The notes below the pieces were generated by a model. It did not search any database. It was not told where the DNA came from and saw only the letters and a program-made list of their open reading frames with translations. The position numbers and the translations under genes are program-made. Shown one piece after another: positions 1 through 11,853 of a stretch of 64,000 bases of DNA; positions within the stretch are counted from its first letter, which is position 1; the number at the start of each line of letters is the position of its first letter. The stretch is from Ceratodon purpureus (taxonomy: Eukaryota; Streptophyta; Bryopsida; Pseudoditrichales; Ditrichaceae). The stretch lies in assembly GCA_014871385.1 (NCBI GenBank), contig CM026421.1, forward strand, positions 18,883,981-18,947,980. The letters run 5' to 3'.

Positions 1-227
1 TATGCAATGATGAGCTGAAAATCCATGACGTCGACATGCAACTGAATCTCTGCGGTAAGCTCCTTTCACTTTTTATTCCTCCGGCTTAGGCAAAAAGAAG
101 AGTTTAACTTAATGGTGTGGTTTGAAAAAACAGTGTGATTATTCCACTCAAAGCGTGACTGGTTTTCTGGTTGGCAGGGTTTGGCCGCAGATATTACCTG
201 CTAGCTGTGCGTTTGGGTACATGTTGA
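1..227 (+). CDS. 3' end of an unidentified gene (last two exons)
   Basis: Two exons can be joined. Exon A runs from the left edge to 54 and is read from base 3; the donor is GCG|GTAAGC. Exon B runs 178-227 after the acceptor TTGGCAG and ends in TGA at 225-227. The junction restores one glycine codon. The joined C-terminus of about 33 residues reads CNDELKIHDVDMQ... and ends RRYYLLAVRLGTC. The good donor, the acceptor and the preserved frame are the only support. I do not recognise the protein, and its N-terminal part lies outside the window. Bases from 228 onward are probably its 3' UTR. Confidence 0.45.
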
Positions 228-3200
228 CGTGTGACATGTGGACGGTTGTTCCTGAATGTTTGTTTCGTTCCAATTTCCCTGAATATTGTTTTTTGGAGGT
301 TTGAACCTAAAGGACTCTGAAGAACCAGGTACGAGTGGACTCCATGACTACCATTAAAGATTGCTGGTCTTATTAACGCATAGTAGGATCACAGTAGGAT
401 GTATTCCTATTCTGTTCACGATCTTCTGAAGACTTGAAGCAGGAGTTAAAAAGCAAAATAGTGCATCTGAATCCCATTTCTAAGCCCTTTCTCGGCGTCT
501 AAGAAAGTTTACCGGCTTGTGTTGCTCCTATTGAATGAACAATTTTCTTAGCAGTAGTGCCTTAGGATATACTTAAACCCGATTAGGATTGTGGCTCTTA
601 AAACGGCAGCTTCTGTTGGTTTAGAGGAAGATTTGTTCCAGGTTGTACCAGCACTAACTTGCAAAGCATCTGTAGGCATCTCGTGGTCCCAGATGCTGTA
701 CATTCGTCCTACTAAGTGAACGCGCTCAGTCCCTCCACGAAGGCCTCCATAAGAAGAGAGACGTTGGTTTTATGGGTTGTGGGGAATCAGAAAGTGACCT
801 CCACCTAATCCTTTGACACTTCAGTCACGTTTCCAAGGAAAGATATGAAGGATTTTGGATGCAACAACAGGGCAAGTCACAATGAAAGTACTGTGGTGGG
901 TGTGGTGTTTTCACACATTTAATAAGAATTAAAGTTCAGTTCTTGTCGAATATCGGTGTATCTGTGTCATGTACGGTGTAATATTATCTGACTCCGAAGT
1001 ACAGTTACTGTATGCCACCGCCAAAGGGTATTGCCCTTTTAAGCATTGTGTGCAGTATGAATTATGGGAGACACATCATGCCTGACAAACAAGTCAAAAG
1101 GAAAGATGTATGTGGACTTTATAGCAACATCGGTTGAAATGCAGACACTTTGCTTGTAGCTTTTGCCCTCCAGAGCTGCTGGTATATTTGATGTCATTCA
1201 ACACAAAATCTGGCGTTCTTGATGCTGTTGGGAGAAGCTAAGCTGAGAAAGACATGTCTAAAGACATTGCTATTTGTGAGTTACTTTCTTGAGTATCAAC
1301 CAGTTTGACATGCACAAATTATTTACACAACTTCTGGCCCAGATGATCACAATCAATGCTGCTCATGAATTGTGTGGATGTGCCTAAGTGAGCTGCAACA
1401 ATCTGGAAAGGGCAGAAACAGTTCTTTTATGATCTTAATTGATGAGAGAGTCTACAATCTCAGACTCTATGAAACTGCATAGCTCTCAATTCTAGTTGCA
1501 CCAGACACCTTGACAGACGAGGAATACAAATTCAACAAACTTTGTCTTTCTTTTGCATGCCTTGGTCAGTGTGATGTGTATTAATGACAGCATTACCCTT
1601 GGAGGACATGTGTTATGCCTGACTGTTGATAGAATTTACATGTGTCCATGACTCTAATCTCTAAACTCAACTTTACCATGACTCTAAACTCTACTTTAAG
1701 GTGACTCTGAACTCTAAACTCACCTTTACCAACTGTAGTCAATCTCTTTTGACAAAGAAGCAAAAGATATCCATATCATGAATATCTTCAACTGTATGAC
1801 ATGCTCGTCTGATATTGTGCTGACAAACATGGATGGACATAACATTCTTGAAATGTGCAGGCGGGTCTTTTAATAAGTTGGGTACTTCAAAATCCTATTA
1901 AGAAAGAATTCTAGATAAGAGTTTTAAAATGAAAGGGTCATAGAATGTTATGAAGCTCTAAGAAATTATGCATTTTATTTTAAGTTACATGTTTAAATGT
2001 AGTAGGTTGAACCAGCCACATGCTCAGGTATAACCAGGTACTCAGAATGTACATCAAAAGAACAAATGAAACATGTGAGCAACAATTCACTTGGAATTAT
2101 TTCTGCTTGTTGATCAACTTTTTTGCATCATCAAGCATACTTTTCAATTGATGGACTCATGTATTCGTACGTTCTAGAGTGATTGCAAAAGGGTCGGTGT
2201 GCCATGATACAGATTCAGCCTCCCTAGCTGTGTAAGAAATGAATGTCAGCCTGATGGTGGCATTGCAAAAAGTTGTGCTTGAAGAAACAACAAGCCATCA
2301 TCTAAATTCTTCCATCACAGCCAGGTATGACCTCATGACTTGCTGGAGAAGGTCCCAGAACCAATTCGAACCCCAGTGGTGATGACATCATAGAAAGCCA
2401 TCCACTGGGTTCATGTTTTTGCAACGGTACTTCAACAAAACAGGTGAGAGGAAGGTAGAAAGTGAAAAAATTATTAATGGTGGGCTACCAGACATATCCA
2501 CTGAAGCAAGCAAACACTAGTAAACATATCCAAAGAGTAAACCATCAAAATTCCACACAATCACAAACTCCCCTTCCCAAAGCCTGAAATCAAGGAAATC
2601 CAAAATACTGTCACTTATTTTTGGTGTTCCTAACTTACAGCTCAGGCAGCATAGACTACATTAGCATTATAAATAACATAGAACACACAACCTTGAAACA
2701 TGGTAAAAAAAACCTCTGTATCACATTCAAAACCATTCATCATAGATCACATCACCTCCCACATCTCTGATTAACATGAGCTTCTAGAACAACTAACCAA
2801 CAACCTCTACTAATCTGCCGGAAATTTGTCTCACTTCACCGTAACTCCAGCACCCGGAAAGATATCCCAGACAAACTAAATCCATTTCCTAAGTCCCAAC
2901 CTCCAAAGCACAACACACGAGAAAAACAGTCTACCTCGGTGAAACAGGTATTGATTCCGAGGAATTAAGTTAGTTAAGTAACTTTGTTTCGGAGTCCACC
3001 AGGGAGCTTGACCGAAGGAGCACCAACCAAGTATTATAAAAACACGGCAGGCTCTCCGTCCTCGATGGACTCCCACGATCGATGCATCTAAAGCGCCGTC
3101 TCCTTGTCGTGACTGTTCCCTGTGCTTTTCTCAGGCTGCTAGAAAATCAGTCAATTCTTTAGTAAAGGAAGTTGTTTGACGCATCCATCAAGTGGAGGTT

Positions 3201-3649
3201 TTCATGGACACTGGGTTGTGACGTTGGACCAGCTGCATGCGTAGCAGCTAGCTTCACGAGCTGACTGCTGTGTGTTCATCAAGAGTGGTCGCTTGTCAAA
3301 TGCAGGGACATTTATTCAGGAGGGTGGTTGTGCACCTGAGACGTTTGTGACCAGGATTATAAACTCGTTTTTTTGTCTTGGTTTCTGGTGCATATGGAAA
3401 TTGGGAGCGGGAGTTGTTGACTTGAATGTGGAGTGATCTGCCATATCCTGGGCCATGTGCACGACTTTGGGTCGGTTTTGAGTGACTCATCTAAGGTGGT
3501 GAGTTTGATTTGTTAGCGATTTTGTATGAAGAAGCAGGAGAAGGAGTGGAGGGCGAGTTGAAGATCAGCTTTGGTGGGCCAAGTAGGGGAGTCACTGGTT
3601 TGGAGAGCGATCGAGTGGGATTTTAGGTGCAAGTGGTGGATTGGGGAGG
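228..3649. other. Intergenic region with no supported gene
   Basis: The first few hundred bases are probably the 3' UTR of the partial gene to the left. A short run of variants of CTCTAAACTC occurs at about 1648-1728. No open frame has coding character, and I see no RNA gene. The last part is the presumed promoter and leader of the small gene at 3650. Confidence 0.5.
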
Positions 3650-3961
3650 ATGGATTTGTTCGAAAGGCTGTCGAGGGTGTTCATGCGGAGGAAGTACTCG
3701 CGAGTGGATCAGGAGCAGCGAGACCGTGCAGAGCGCTTGACTAAAAGCAAGTCCGTAAAGATTCCTCGAGAGAGTAGGTCGGAGCGGAGATTTGCGGCCA
3801 AGCAGGTGGCTAGCTCATCAGCGTCACAAAACCCTGAGCCAGTGGTAGCGCTGCCCAAGAAATTCACTCTCCGCTCGTCGTCCAACGATGTCATCGATGG
3901 CGCTTGGTTCAATAGCGCACTTCGCCGCTCCGTTGCCGAAGGACGAGTCACTTTGAGCTAA
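3650..3961 (+). CDS. Small basic protein, copy 1 of a three-member local family
   Basis: This is an intronless frame of 103 residues starting at the ATG at 3650; the frame stays open a few codons upstream but has no other ATG. The N-terminus MDLFERLSRVFMRRKY is amphipathic and basic. It is followed by a variable Arg/Ser/Lys-rich middle. The C-terminus carries NDVIDGAWFNSALRRS and then AEGRV. Both ends recur in the frames at 10738 and 14857 while the middle differs, which is the pattern expected of real coding paralogues under selection at their ends. No signal peptide or membrane segment is visible. I do not recognise the family. A homologous non-coding-looking segment follows this copy (4846-4880) and copy 2 (11296-11328), so the duplicated unit is longer than the coding frame. 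Function unknown. Confidence 0.7.
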   Translation: MDLFERLSRVFMRRKYSRVDQEQRDRAERLTKSKSVKIPRESRSERRFAAKQVASSSASQNPEPVVALPKKFTLRSSSNDVIDGAWFNSALRRSVAEGRVTLS

Positions 3962-5309
3962 ATTCCATGCCACGTTCCATTCTAGCACTCGTTTTGTATA
4001 TTCTAAGCCGGCACAAACAAGATCACCGAGCTGCTGTTTCATCGCTCCATGGATTCATAGCACATGAATTACCGAAATGATCTGCTAAGTAGGTTATTGA
4101 GACCAACCGATCTGGCCGAATCTTGAATCTGCATCAGGTGCCAGAATAATTTCCAGACGCAAGTCCCGAGTATCAGACTTGTTACTAGTGATTAGAACCT
4201 TCCAATGTGCAGGTCACTTCCATAGCAGAATAGCTTAATATCTAGAACCGGTGAGGAATTAGTACCAATTTTGCACAGAGTGTTTCTGAATTGGAATAAT
4301 TAGCGCCATTCCTGAAGCTTCATTAAGAACTCACCTTATGTGAATACTTGAATATGTAAAGTGAATGTCCTGCGGGCACAGACATGATGGCACATGATCG
4401 TTCTACTCATCACTTGATGGCTTTAATCTAGTTTTGCTGCAAATTAACCTGGACTTGCAAGTAATCTTTCCCTTTCTCAGCTGCAGGGACTGATGCAACT
4501 TTCTTCACCAGTGGTGAATACTGTGGATTGATTGTTCTAGTTTGATTGTTCTCCTTGTTTGATTAGTAATCCTTGTTCGGAGTCTTAGAGTAAGGATGAT
4601 ATTTGAGGAGTTTGTTGCAGACGTGAAGCTTGTGTGTGCGAGCCGTGACACGAGGCCGGCTTCTAGAGGCTTCCACGGAGAGTGTCATGATCTCGTCACA
4701 ACATGTGTTGTTTGTGAATGAGGCTGCAGAGATCACCGAGGGCCCAACAATAATGGTGCAGAGAAGGGCCTGCCACCGGATTCCTGGAGCATATATTTAT
4801 ATTGTCGACCAACAGGGCAGCAGGCTTTGCAGGGGTTGGAGGCACGGGCGAAGAGGAGCTGGCCCATGTCTGAGAATCTGCACAGGTCAAGCTGGCAGAA
4901 TGAAATCTGCGTGCAGGCGCTCAATACAAGAGATTCATCTGATGATATGCAGGACGATCATTGTAGGTCGTGGCCATGGCCAGAGTGGACCCAGCTTTGT
5001 GCACAATCGACTCCGGTTAGAACAAGTAATCATCTGAGGAGGAATGCTCTGTGAAAATTATATCTGTCACGAGATCTGTGAAAAAGGACAATCTACAATC
5101 ATCTTCTTAGGCTCAGCATTGCAATGTACATGTACAGAATCATGTTTGTCACCAACTCTCATGTACAGGACTGTACAACAACAGAAAAAATCCAAATGAC
5201 GGAGGAACTGGACAACGTGATGCAAAGTACTCCGTGCAATTGCAAGTTCTGATTCCTTAGCTTATTTGTGTTTGGTGAGTATGTAACTTTGAGCACAGTG
5301 CTTACTTAA
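3962..5309. other. Downstream region of small-protein copy 1
   Basis: No intact gene is supported. Short frames between 4630 and 5054 lack recognisable content. The segment 4846-4880 is clearly similar to 11296-11328 downstream of copy 2 (shared GAGGAG, then CCCA, then TGAGAAT). It could be a 3' UTR element, a shorter exon or simply part of the duplicated block. Confidence 0.4.
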
Positions 5310-5547
5310 CCCTTAAACGTCATATGCTTTCCTGATACCACTCCCAAAATCTCTTTTAAACTCCATTTTAAGCATTATTCTATTTTTAATTTGCTTGAGC
5401 TCTATTCTAAGAAAGTATAGATCACTTTAAGGTGCTCAGTTTGACATTCTAGAAATCCAATTTGGTATAATGGAGTGTAAGTTATGAGGAAGATTCTCTC
5501 AAAAAAAAACCCAGCCCTTCGGGCTGGGTCTGACGTTTAAGGGTTAA
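5306..5547. mobile_element. Short non-autonomous TTAA-flanked element with hairpin end (piggyBac-like MITE)
   Basis: The element proper is 5310-5543 (234 bp). It starts CCCTTAAACGTC and ends GACGTTTAAGGG, a perfect 12-bp terminal inverted repeat. It is flanked on both sides by TTAA (5306-5309 and 5544-5547). Just inside the right end lies a perfect 8-bp-stem hairpin, CCCAGCCC/GGGCTGGG with loop TTC (5510-5528), preceded by a run of nine A. There is no coding frame inside. TTAA duplications with CCC-starting ends are the hallmark of the piggyBac superfamily; the assignment is inference because no transposase is present in the window. A related element lies at 41763-42304. Confidence 0.75.
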
Positions 5548-6651
5548 CCTATCACTTGACTTATCAGTAAAGGTGGCATTTCGAAGAATGATTCAACATG
5601 TTCCAGAAGCTTGATCGGTTTTGGTGAGTAGGGGTTGACTTTAACTCATCATAAAATTCATTTAAAAAAATTCATGCACAGCACACCTTCATCTGACTTT
5701 CAACAACTTATACGACACCAGTTGCCTGCCTTGATGAACCGACTCAGGTTTTCATGTCATGCGCTAAAATTGTGATCTTCGACAGCACCTTTTTGGACCA
5801 TTGCGAAGCTTAAAATATTCAAGATGAGAAACAATAGTCATTCTTTTAGCTTTGCGTAAGAATCAGCCTACAACATCCAGTGACGTGGACTAAAGAGCGA
5901 GCAGGACATCGTTCACAGGAACAGCAAGGCAGGACCAACGAAGGGAACAAGGAGAATGACATCGTTCAAGAGGACACATTAAACTGCATTTTACCACCTT
6001 CGTCTATGCATGCACCTACGCTCTGCAATCTTGTGAAATCAAACGAGACCTTCAACCTCACCTTATTCCACAACCATAAACATACAGACTACGTTCAGGG
6101 TTTTGGACAGGTGTTCTACAGGTACGAACGTCAGACTCAGGTGTTACTTGAACCAAGCTGCTTATCGACGATATTCACTGCCAAACCATTGATCCAAGCC
6201 CAAACCCATTTCCATACCATCGTACAACGAAGTACTCCTGAGCAAGTAACAGCAGCAACAAAGGGTCAATGTAATTCTCAGCAGGTCAATTCAAGTGATT
6301 GATACAAACTGAGGCAGAGTGCAAGAGACAAGCCTTCGTGCTTAGAGTCTTTCATTCGCAGTTCAGAAAGCAACTAAAGAAAACTCTTCACAAGAATCAA
6401 AATGCAAAGGCAATGTTACAACTACTCTAAGGATCTCATGGAGTTCTACAATGTACATTCAACTTGTAATATTACGCCCAATTGTCCCTCCATTAAATTA
6501 GGATCATCCAGCATGACTCATTATTGTTGTCAACGCTCAAACCTACAGATCGGATGTGCATTTACGTATAAAGACGTTTCATAACCATAACCAGATGTGC
6601 ACCTTGTCGTGATTGCAAAAATTGTCCAGCGTTAAGTGATAAACAATCTCA
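5548..6651. other. Intergenic region, no supported gene
   Basis: An open stretch at 5880-6302 has no ATG start and no protein character I can defend. The sequence at 6124-6154 is a dispersed repeat copy: it matches 11857-11887 at 27 of 31 positions. Nothing else stands out. Confidence 0.4.
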
Positions 6652-7454
6652 TCACTGTTTGTCGAAAGAAGCAAGGGCAGATTTGATGGTCTGAATATCC
6701 TCCTTGATTGCTTTCTTCTTCATGTCAATGAGTTTGTCTCGTTTTTGCTTCCGAAGTAATTCAAGCTCTGACTTCAAGGACTCCATCCTCTGGACCAGCT
6801 CATCGCGTGCAGAAACTGCTGGAGGAGCAAACGGGGAAGGTGGTTGAGCGGCAGGGACAGGGGCAGGGACCGCTGGGGGCAAATTCTGCACAGTTGCCGG
6901 AGGAAGAGGTCTAGGTTGGGGCTGGAGTGTCATTGCGTAATACGATCCACCTACAATCGCAACTCCACCCAAAACAGCGACTAAACCAACTGCTCCTCCT
7001 CGCCCTGTCTTCTGAACACCTGCATCCTGAGCCTGTGACAACAATATAGGTATAAAGGATCTGGGGGATGACCTCAGTAATTTCCTATCCTTAATACTGG
7101 AAATTATCATCACAGCAATAGTAAAGAATACATAAAAATACCCTCAAAAAAAGCACATGCCAATAGTATCGATGACTGACTCTAACTACAAGCTCTAAGC
7201 GCAAATGCAACAATAACTCAAGAAGTTGACTGACACAGCAGTAAGTCAAGTTGCTTTTCAAGGCATTCTCACTAAGCACGATACGGTCTCTCAGAATAAT
7301 AGCTGCCATCAAGACCAGCAACGATGATGACACCACATGCAGTTGAACTTCTGGATATGCTTACCACTGTAGAAACAGAACGAGGTAAAACATCAACGCG
7401 TGGTCGGAGAAGTTTGCGGCCAGCTCCAAGCTCACGAACAAGAACCCTCGACAT
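6652..7454 (-). CDS. Probable organelle-targeted single-pass membrane protein with C-terminal coiled coil
   Basis: Two minus-strand exons: 7454-7365 (ATG at 7454, donor GTG|GTAAGC) and 7032-6652 (acceptor TTGTCACAG, stop at 6654-6652), joined in frame to give 156 residues. Residues 1-30 are Arg-rich, Ser/Val-containing and lack acidic residues apart from one E and one D, like a mitochondrial presequence. Residues about 42-60 form a glycine/valine/alanine-rich hydrophobic segment (GLVAVLGGVAIVGGSYYA), a likely single membrane span. A proline/alanine-rich linker follows to about residue 103. The last 50 residues are Glu/Lys-rich with heptad character (MESLKSELELLRKQKRDKL), a predicted coiled coil. 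The layout resembles small inner-membrane organising or assembly proteins, but I do not recognise the gene. Its upstream region contains the 172-bp tandem duplication at 8.05-8.39 kb. Confidence 0.7.
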
Positions 7455-8048
7455 GGTTCCCCAGAGCAGCTTGACAGCTGCAGATTGCCACAAACCACTT
7501 TGAGTTCGTAACTCAATTATTGCAACAGTAAAAACAAGGCACAATTCTTGCCTACAAGACAGTGACACCACATACAAGTAGTAGAACAAGGAACAAGAAA
7601 TCCATTCGATCGAAAAACAAGTCAAGACCCATATGGGTCGGCTTGCATTACAATTGCAACACCTCAGCATTCATCTCCAACCTACAGAAAGAGACACCGA
7701 ATTCGTCACTAAACCAACGAGACCACTTGGACACCACGCCATCTAACCATGACAGACCCTGAAAGAAAATCACTGCAGCATCGGCCATTCACGAGCTAAA
7801 AACAAGCTTAGCAATGCAGTCTCTCTAACCAAAGCAACTAACTGAAACTCCATCGCATAAACCTTTCCAGCAACAACCAATTGCGATAAATTCTGAACCA
7901 AAAAGACGTAAACCCACCACAGCAAATACCAGAACAAGAAATTCAAAAATTCACACCTCACGGTAAGAAAAACCCCCAAAAACGACAAACCCAAAAAAGA
8001 TTAAAATATCATATTTGAAAACCTAAAAATATCACAACTAAAGACACC
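7455..8048. other. Upstream region of the coiled-coil protein gene
   Basis: No gene is supported here. The stretch is rich in A on the + strand, and the presumed leader and promoter of the minus-strand gene lie in it and further right. Overlapping short frames on both strands have no protein character. Confidence 0.35.
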
Positions 8049-8392
8049 GAAACCAGAGAAGCTCAATAACTTAGAGTGCCCTCAGAATCATTTCAAGAAC
8101 AAATGAAAACTCAGAAGCTAAAACCCTACACCATCCCACATGACTAAATGCGCTCACCAAGGTTTAAGGACAGAAACAAGAAGAATCCTGCCAACGAAGC
8201 TGAATGGCATGAATTGCAGAAGCCGAAAACCAGAGGAGACCAGCGGAACAACCTCAGAACCAATTCAAGCACAAACGAAGACTCAGAAGCTAAAACCCTA
8301 TGGCATCCCACGACACCAAACGCTCTCAACAAGGATTAGCGACAGAGACGAGGAGAATCCTACCAACGAAGCTGAATGGCTACCAAGAAGAA
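8049..8392. repeat. 172-bp direct tandem duplication, two copies
   Basis: Landmarks recur exactly 172 bp apart: CTCAGAA at 8081 and 8253, TCAGAAGCTAAAACCCTA at 8111 and 8283, and GAATCCT at 8183 and 8355, the last followed by CCAACGAAGCTGAATGGC in both copies. The two copies differ at scattered sites, so the duplication is not fresh. It lies upstream of the minus-strand gene ending at 7454 and may form part of its promoter or leader. The two similar short + frames here are by-products of the duplication. Confidence 0.85.
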
Positions 8393-10737
8393 AACCAACC
8401 ACCGATCGCCGCAACAGTGAGCAACAATGCAGGAAGAAAGCAAGCAAGGGGAGGGATCGCACAGGCAGGGGAGAAGCGATTTACCGGAGCAGTAGGGCAC
8501 CAAATGCGACGCGGAGGGGCTCGATGAGACGAGCACAAGGAGGCGGAGCGGGGAAGCGAGGCCGCGAGGGAAGAGTCGTGCGAGAATGCGGAATGGCGGG
8601 TGCGGAGGACGTCGTGATGGGCAACAAGTGCGCAACGCAACGCATCCTCCTCTTGCTTACAAACATCGACGCACACGCCCTCGCCATTTCTGCAGCACTC
8701 TACCCTGGAGGGTATTCCAGGGTATAGGCGTAGTATTACCTGGGTTTGTGGCGGAGTATTGGGCTAGTGTTGCGCTGGTATCGGACTAATATCGACAGAG
8801 TATCATGTGGTTATAAATCGAAATAGTGGAGTGGCAGGGTTGCACCGTATGAGACTGGTTCTTCCATCTGGGGGAGAATCGAGACCCGCTCTGAAGGGTT
8901 GCTTTACACTACAGTGGAGGAGTCCACGTGTCATGGATTCCAGGGAAACGGAACCATTATATTGGTCAGAAATGAGACTCTTGTTTGGTTGGGGTTTCTA
9001 CTTTGTGATTTTCAATTTAATTGATTGTAAAACATATTAAAGTAGTTTGTGAAGGCATTTAAATTGTGAATATGATATCCATTTATAATTTTGAACAATT
9101 ATGACTTTCACTAGAAATATTGAAGTCATTTATAATTATCATTGTAGGATGTGATGTGAATTATAAATATACAAATTATGGTTAATTTTCATTCTATTAG
9201 GTTTTATTCAATAAATGCTTCTATTGCATGATTAATTATAGCAGATTATTTAAGAAAGAAATTGGATTTCTTTCGGTCAACAAAGTTGTAATTGGTAGAA
9301 TCATAAATCAGTCTTTTTCTTTCATCCAAATTTCATTCAATGATAAAAAAAATGTATGATGAAAAAATCATTTGAACTTCAATTGCATACAGTGTAGTAG
9401 GCCTTTTATACTACAATTATATCCAAATTTCATTTTACGATTCCATGTTTATTTTCAACTACTGTATAGCAATCTATCACATTTGCAAAAAGCATTGATG
9501 GCTACTGTAAATTACCAGTACGCATTCAAACCTTGGCCTTCATCATCACTTTTTTGTAGCAAAGTATGCAGCTTCAGCTTTCCAAGAGGAAATCCACTGA
9601 AACACTACATTCATCTCAAGTTTTTTATTAAAAGTTTGGAGCTAAAGCAGAGGCTCAGATATCCAGTACTGTGGTCTAAAGAACAACCTCAAAGCACTCT
9701 TCAAAAGAAGGGCAAAAGAAGGGCAAAAGAAGCGCATCATCTCATTCAAAAGAATCCACTCAAAACTATAACTTTTTTAAGGCTACCTATAGCTATCCAA
9801 ATACTAAATAACTAACAGCCATCTTCACCAGCACATTGTGCAACAAATCAAGCATACCTCTCCCAACATTTAGTTCATGGTTTTGAGCTAAGTTAATTCT
9901 ACTCATATCCAGACCACAAAACACAGAAACCTCAAAGACATGGTCACATAATTTAATGATAATCAGGCCACATTGACATAACCTTAATCAAGCACCACAA
10001 CTTACACAACAACCCCTGAAACGCATGCACGCCCACCAGAGCTTAATTAATCAACATCACCACACTTACAGATCATGAACTTACACACCATACCGACCAC
10101 CCCAATAACACGAGCACCTGAGAAAGAACTTGTCAAAGATCCACCAGCACAAATCACCACAACGTGTGCACGAGTCAAGAAAGATGACCCTTCACTACTT
10201 TTAGAAACTCAGTAACATCATACCCCTTTGAAGCTCCCATCCTCCGTTGAAATAAATACCATATAATATCATTCCAAAACAATAGAATATCATTCCAAGC
10301 CTTCATGAACAGAACTTTCAAGTCCTGACTAGATGGGTCACTCTGATAAGTGAGACGAAATGAACACAAAATGAAGACAAAATGAAGACCAAACAGTCTG
10401 CAACGCTGTGTGGAGTTGAAACTGGGATGATGATGATGATGAATTAGTATTCTAGTAATGGAAGCAGGCCGCCCCATGCATGGACTGAAGAATATGGTTG
10501 CGTTTTTCATATAAGAATCTGTTTCGAAGGCTGCTGATCGATCGTGTAGATTATTGTCAATGATCTGTCAGGTACGTTCTGACGGTTCTTCTGGAGGTTT
10601 GTGGACATTTGTTGCAGCAGGTTAAGTTAGTAGCTGATCAGGTGCAACCGGGATTGAGTAGTATCGGTGTATACGGTGTACTGCAACAGTTGTACAGTTG
10701 CAAGCGCTAGTGGGGTTGTGGTGACGATCGGGAGGAG
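8393..10737. other. Intergenic region between the coiled-coil gene and small-protein copy 2
   Basis: 8.4-8.7 kb is GC-rich and purine-biased on the + strand, possibly a promoter region for the minus-strand gene. 9.0-9.9 kb is AT-rich. The 147-codon frame at 9372-9815 has low-complexity, AT-driven content and no recognisable feature, so I do not call it a gene. 10.2-10.7 kb is presumably upstream sequence of the next small gene. Confidence 0.4.
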
Positions 10738-11064
10738 ATGGATAATATGTATGAGAAGTTGTCGCGGGCGTTGATGCGGAGGAAGTACGAGAAGGTGGAC
10801 AGGAGTAGGTCGGTTGGGAACCACCGTGACGGGTTTGTGGTGAAGAGGAAGACTGTGACTGTGAAGATTCCCAAAGCGGAGAAAGGAAAGGAGAAGGTTG
10901 ATGATCATGGGAAGGATCATGTGTTGGAGACGTTGCCGGTGGTGAATCCCAAGCGTTTTACGATCTTGTCATCGGGTAACGATGTTGTTGATGAAGCGTG
11001 GCTCGCAGAAGCGCTTCGCCGTACCCTCGACGAAGGGCGGCTCGAAGTGCTTACGAAAGGTTAA
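10738..11064 (+). CDS. Small basic protein, copy 2 of the local family
   Basis: This is an intronless frame of 108 residues. The start at 10738 (MDNMYEKLSRALMRRKY) aligns with the starts of copies 1 and 3; an ATG at 10747 is an alternative. After the RRKYEKVD block comes GFVVKRKTVTVKI, which copy 3 shares (GFVVKRKRVKV) and copy 1 lacks. A Lys/Glu-rich stretch follows. The C-terminus has NDVVDEAWLAEALRRT and then DEGRL, as in the other copies. It is therefore a mosaic of the same conserved ends with a variable middle. No targeting or membrane signal is visible, and the function is unknown. High basic content and small size would fit a nucleic-acid- or partner-binding adaptor, but that is speculation. 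Confidence 0.75.
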   Translation: MDNMYEKLSRALMRRKYEKVDRSRSVGNHRDGFVVKRKTVTVKIPKAEKGKEKVDDHGKDHVLETLPVVNPKRFTILSSGNDVVDEAWLAEALRRTLDEGRLEVLTKG

Positions 11065-11853
11065 GTTTGGCGCGGTGAACGAGGTACTACTCTTCAGAGT
11101 TGTGATGGTTATCACACTCCTTGAAATTGGACTATTTTTTTGGAAGGTGTAGAGAGATGGTCGAGGCAGGATCAATGACTTCCACTCAGAGCTGCGCGAT
11201 GTTCATTGAAAGGCTCCCCTCTTGATCAGTTGAGGTCGGCGATTTGGAACAAAGGATCCTACCTGCGGCCCTTCCGGCCGGATTCCCAAAGGAGAGGGCA
11301 AGAGGAGGTGCCCAAGCATGAGAATTTGCCGAGTGGCAGCGAATCTAGCACCGGCGATGATCTGCTCTCACCACCATGCTCCAATTGAGCATTGGGAAAA
11401 TCACGCAGATAATTGCAAACAATTTTCAATCATCAGAGGAGAACATATATTAGGTTTGGCCGATCATTACTCTTAACATGAGGCTTCACAAGTCAAAAGA
11501 TCAATCGCCGCACACACGATGTACATTGGAGTGCACAATACACAAATTTAATTGTGCCATTTGCCCTCAATTTATAAAGTTTGTATATTACATACCTCAG
11601 TTTCTCCATCATTCACTTCTTCATTTGAAATTAGGGCTGATTTCTCTAATCAGAATGGATCATAAGTGGGCATCTTGCATAGTTCGTGGTGTATAGTCTA
11701 AAATCTTGCATATTTTATAATTATGTTCTTGATGTGATTACTTTTGACTACTGCAAATACATGTGAGGCGCTAGGTCTTGTCTGTGGTAAAACGTCGCTA
11801 AATTTTTGTATCGAAGTGTGCATTCAATTCCAAAGTGAGGACAGATATGTTAC

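Noticed and set aside
2360-2385. TTCGAA-containing segment on the minus strand resembling a tRNA T-loop
   Set aside because: The flanking stem does not pair, and acceptor and anticodon arms are missing.
5501-5528. A-run plus GC hairpin resembling a bacterial-type terminator
   Set aside because: It lies at a constant place inside a TTAA element in plant nuclear DNA; better explained as part of the element end.
5880-6302. 140-codon + frame
   Set aside because: No ATG start, no recognisable motif, and it overlaps a dispersed repeat copy.
9372-9815. 147-codon + frame
   Set aside because: AT-rich, low-information sequence with no motif or splice support.
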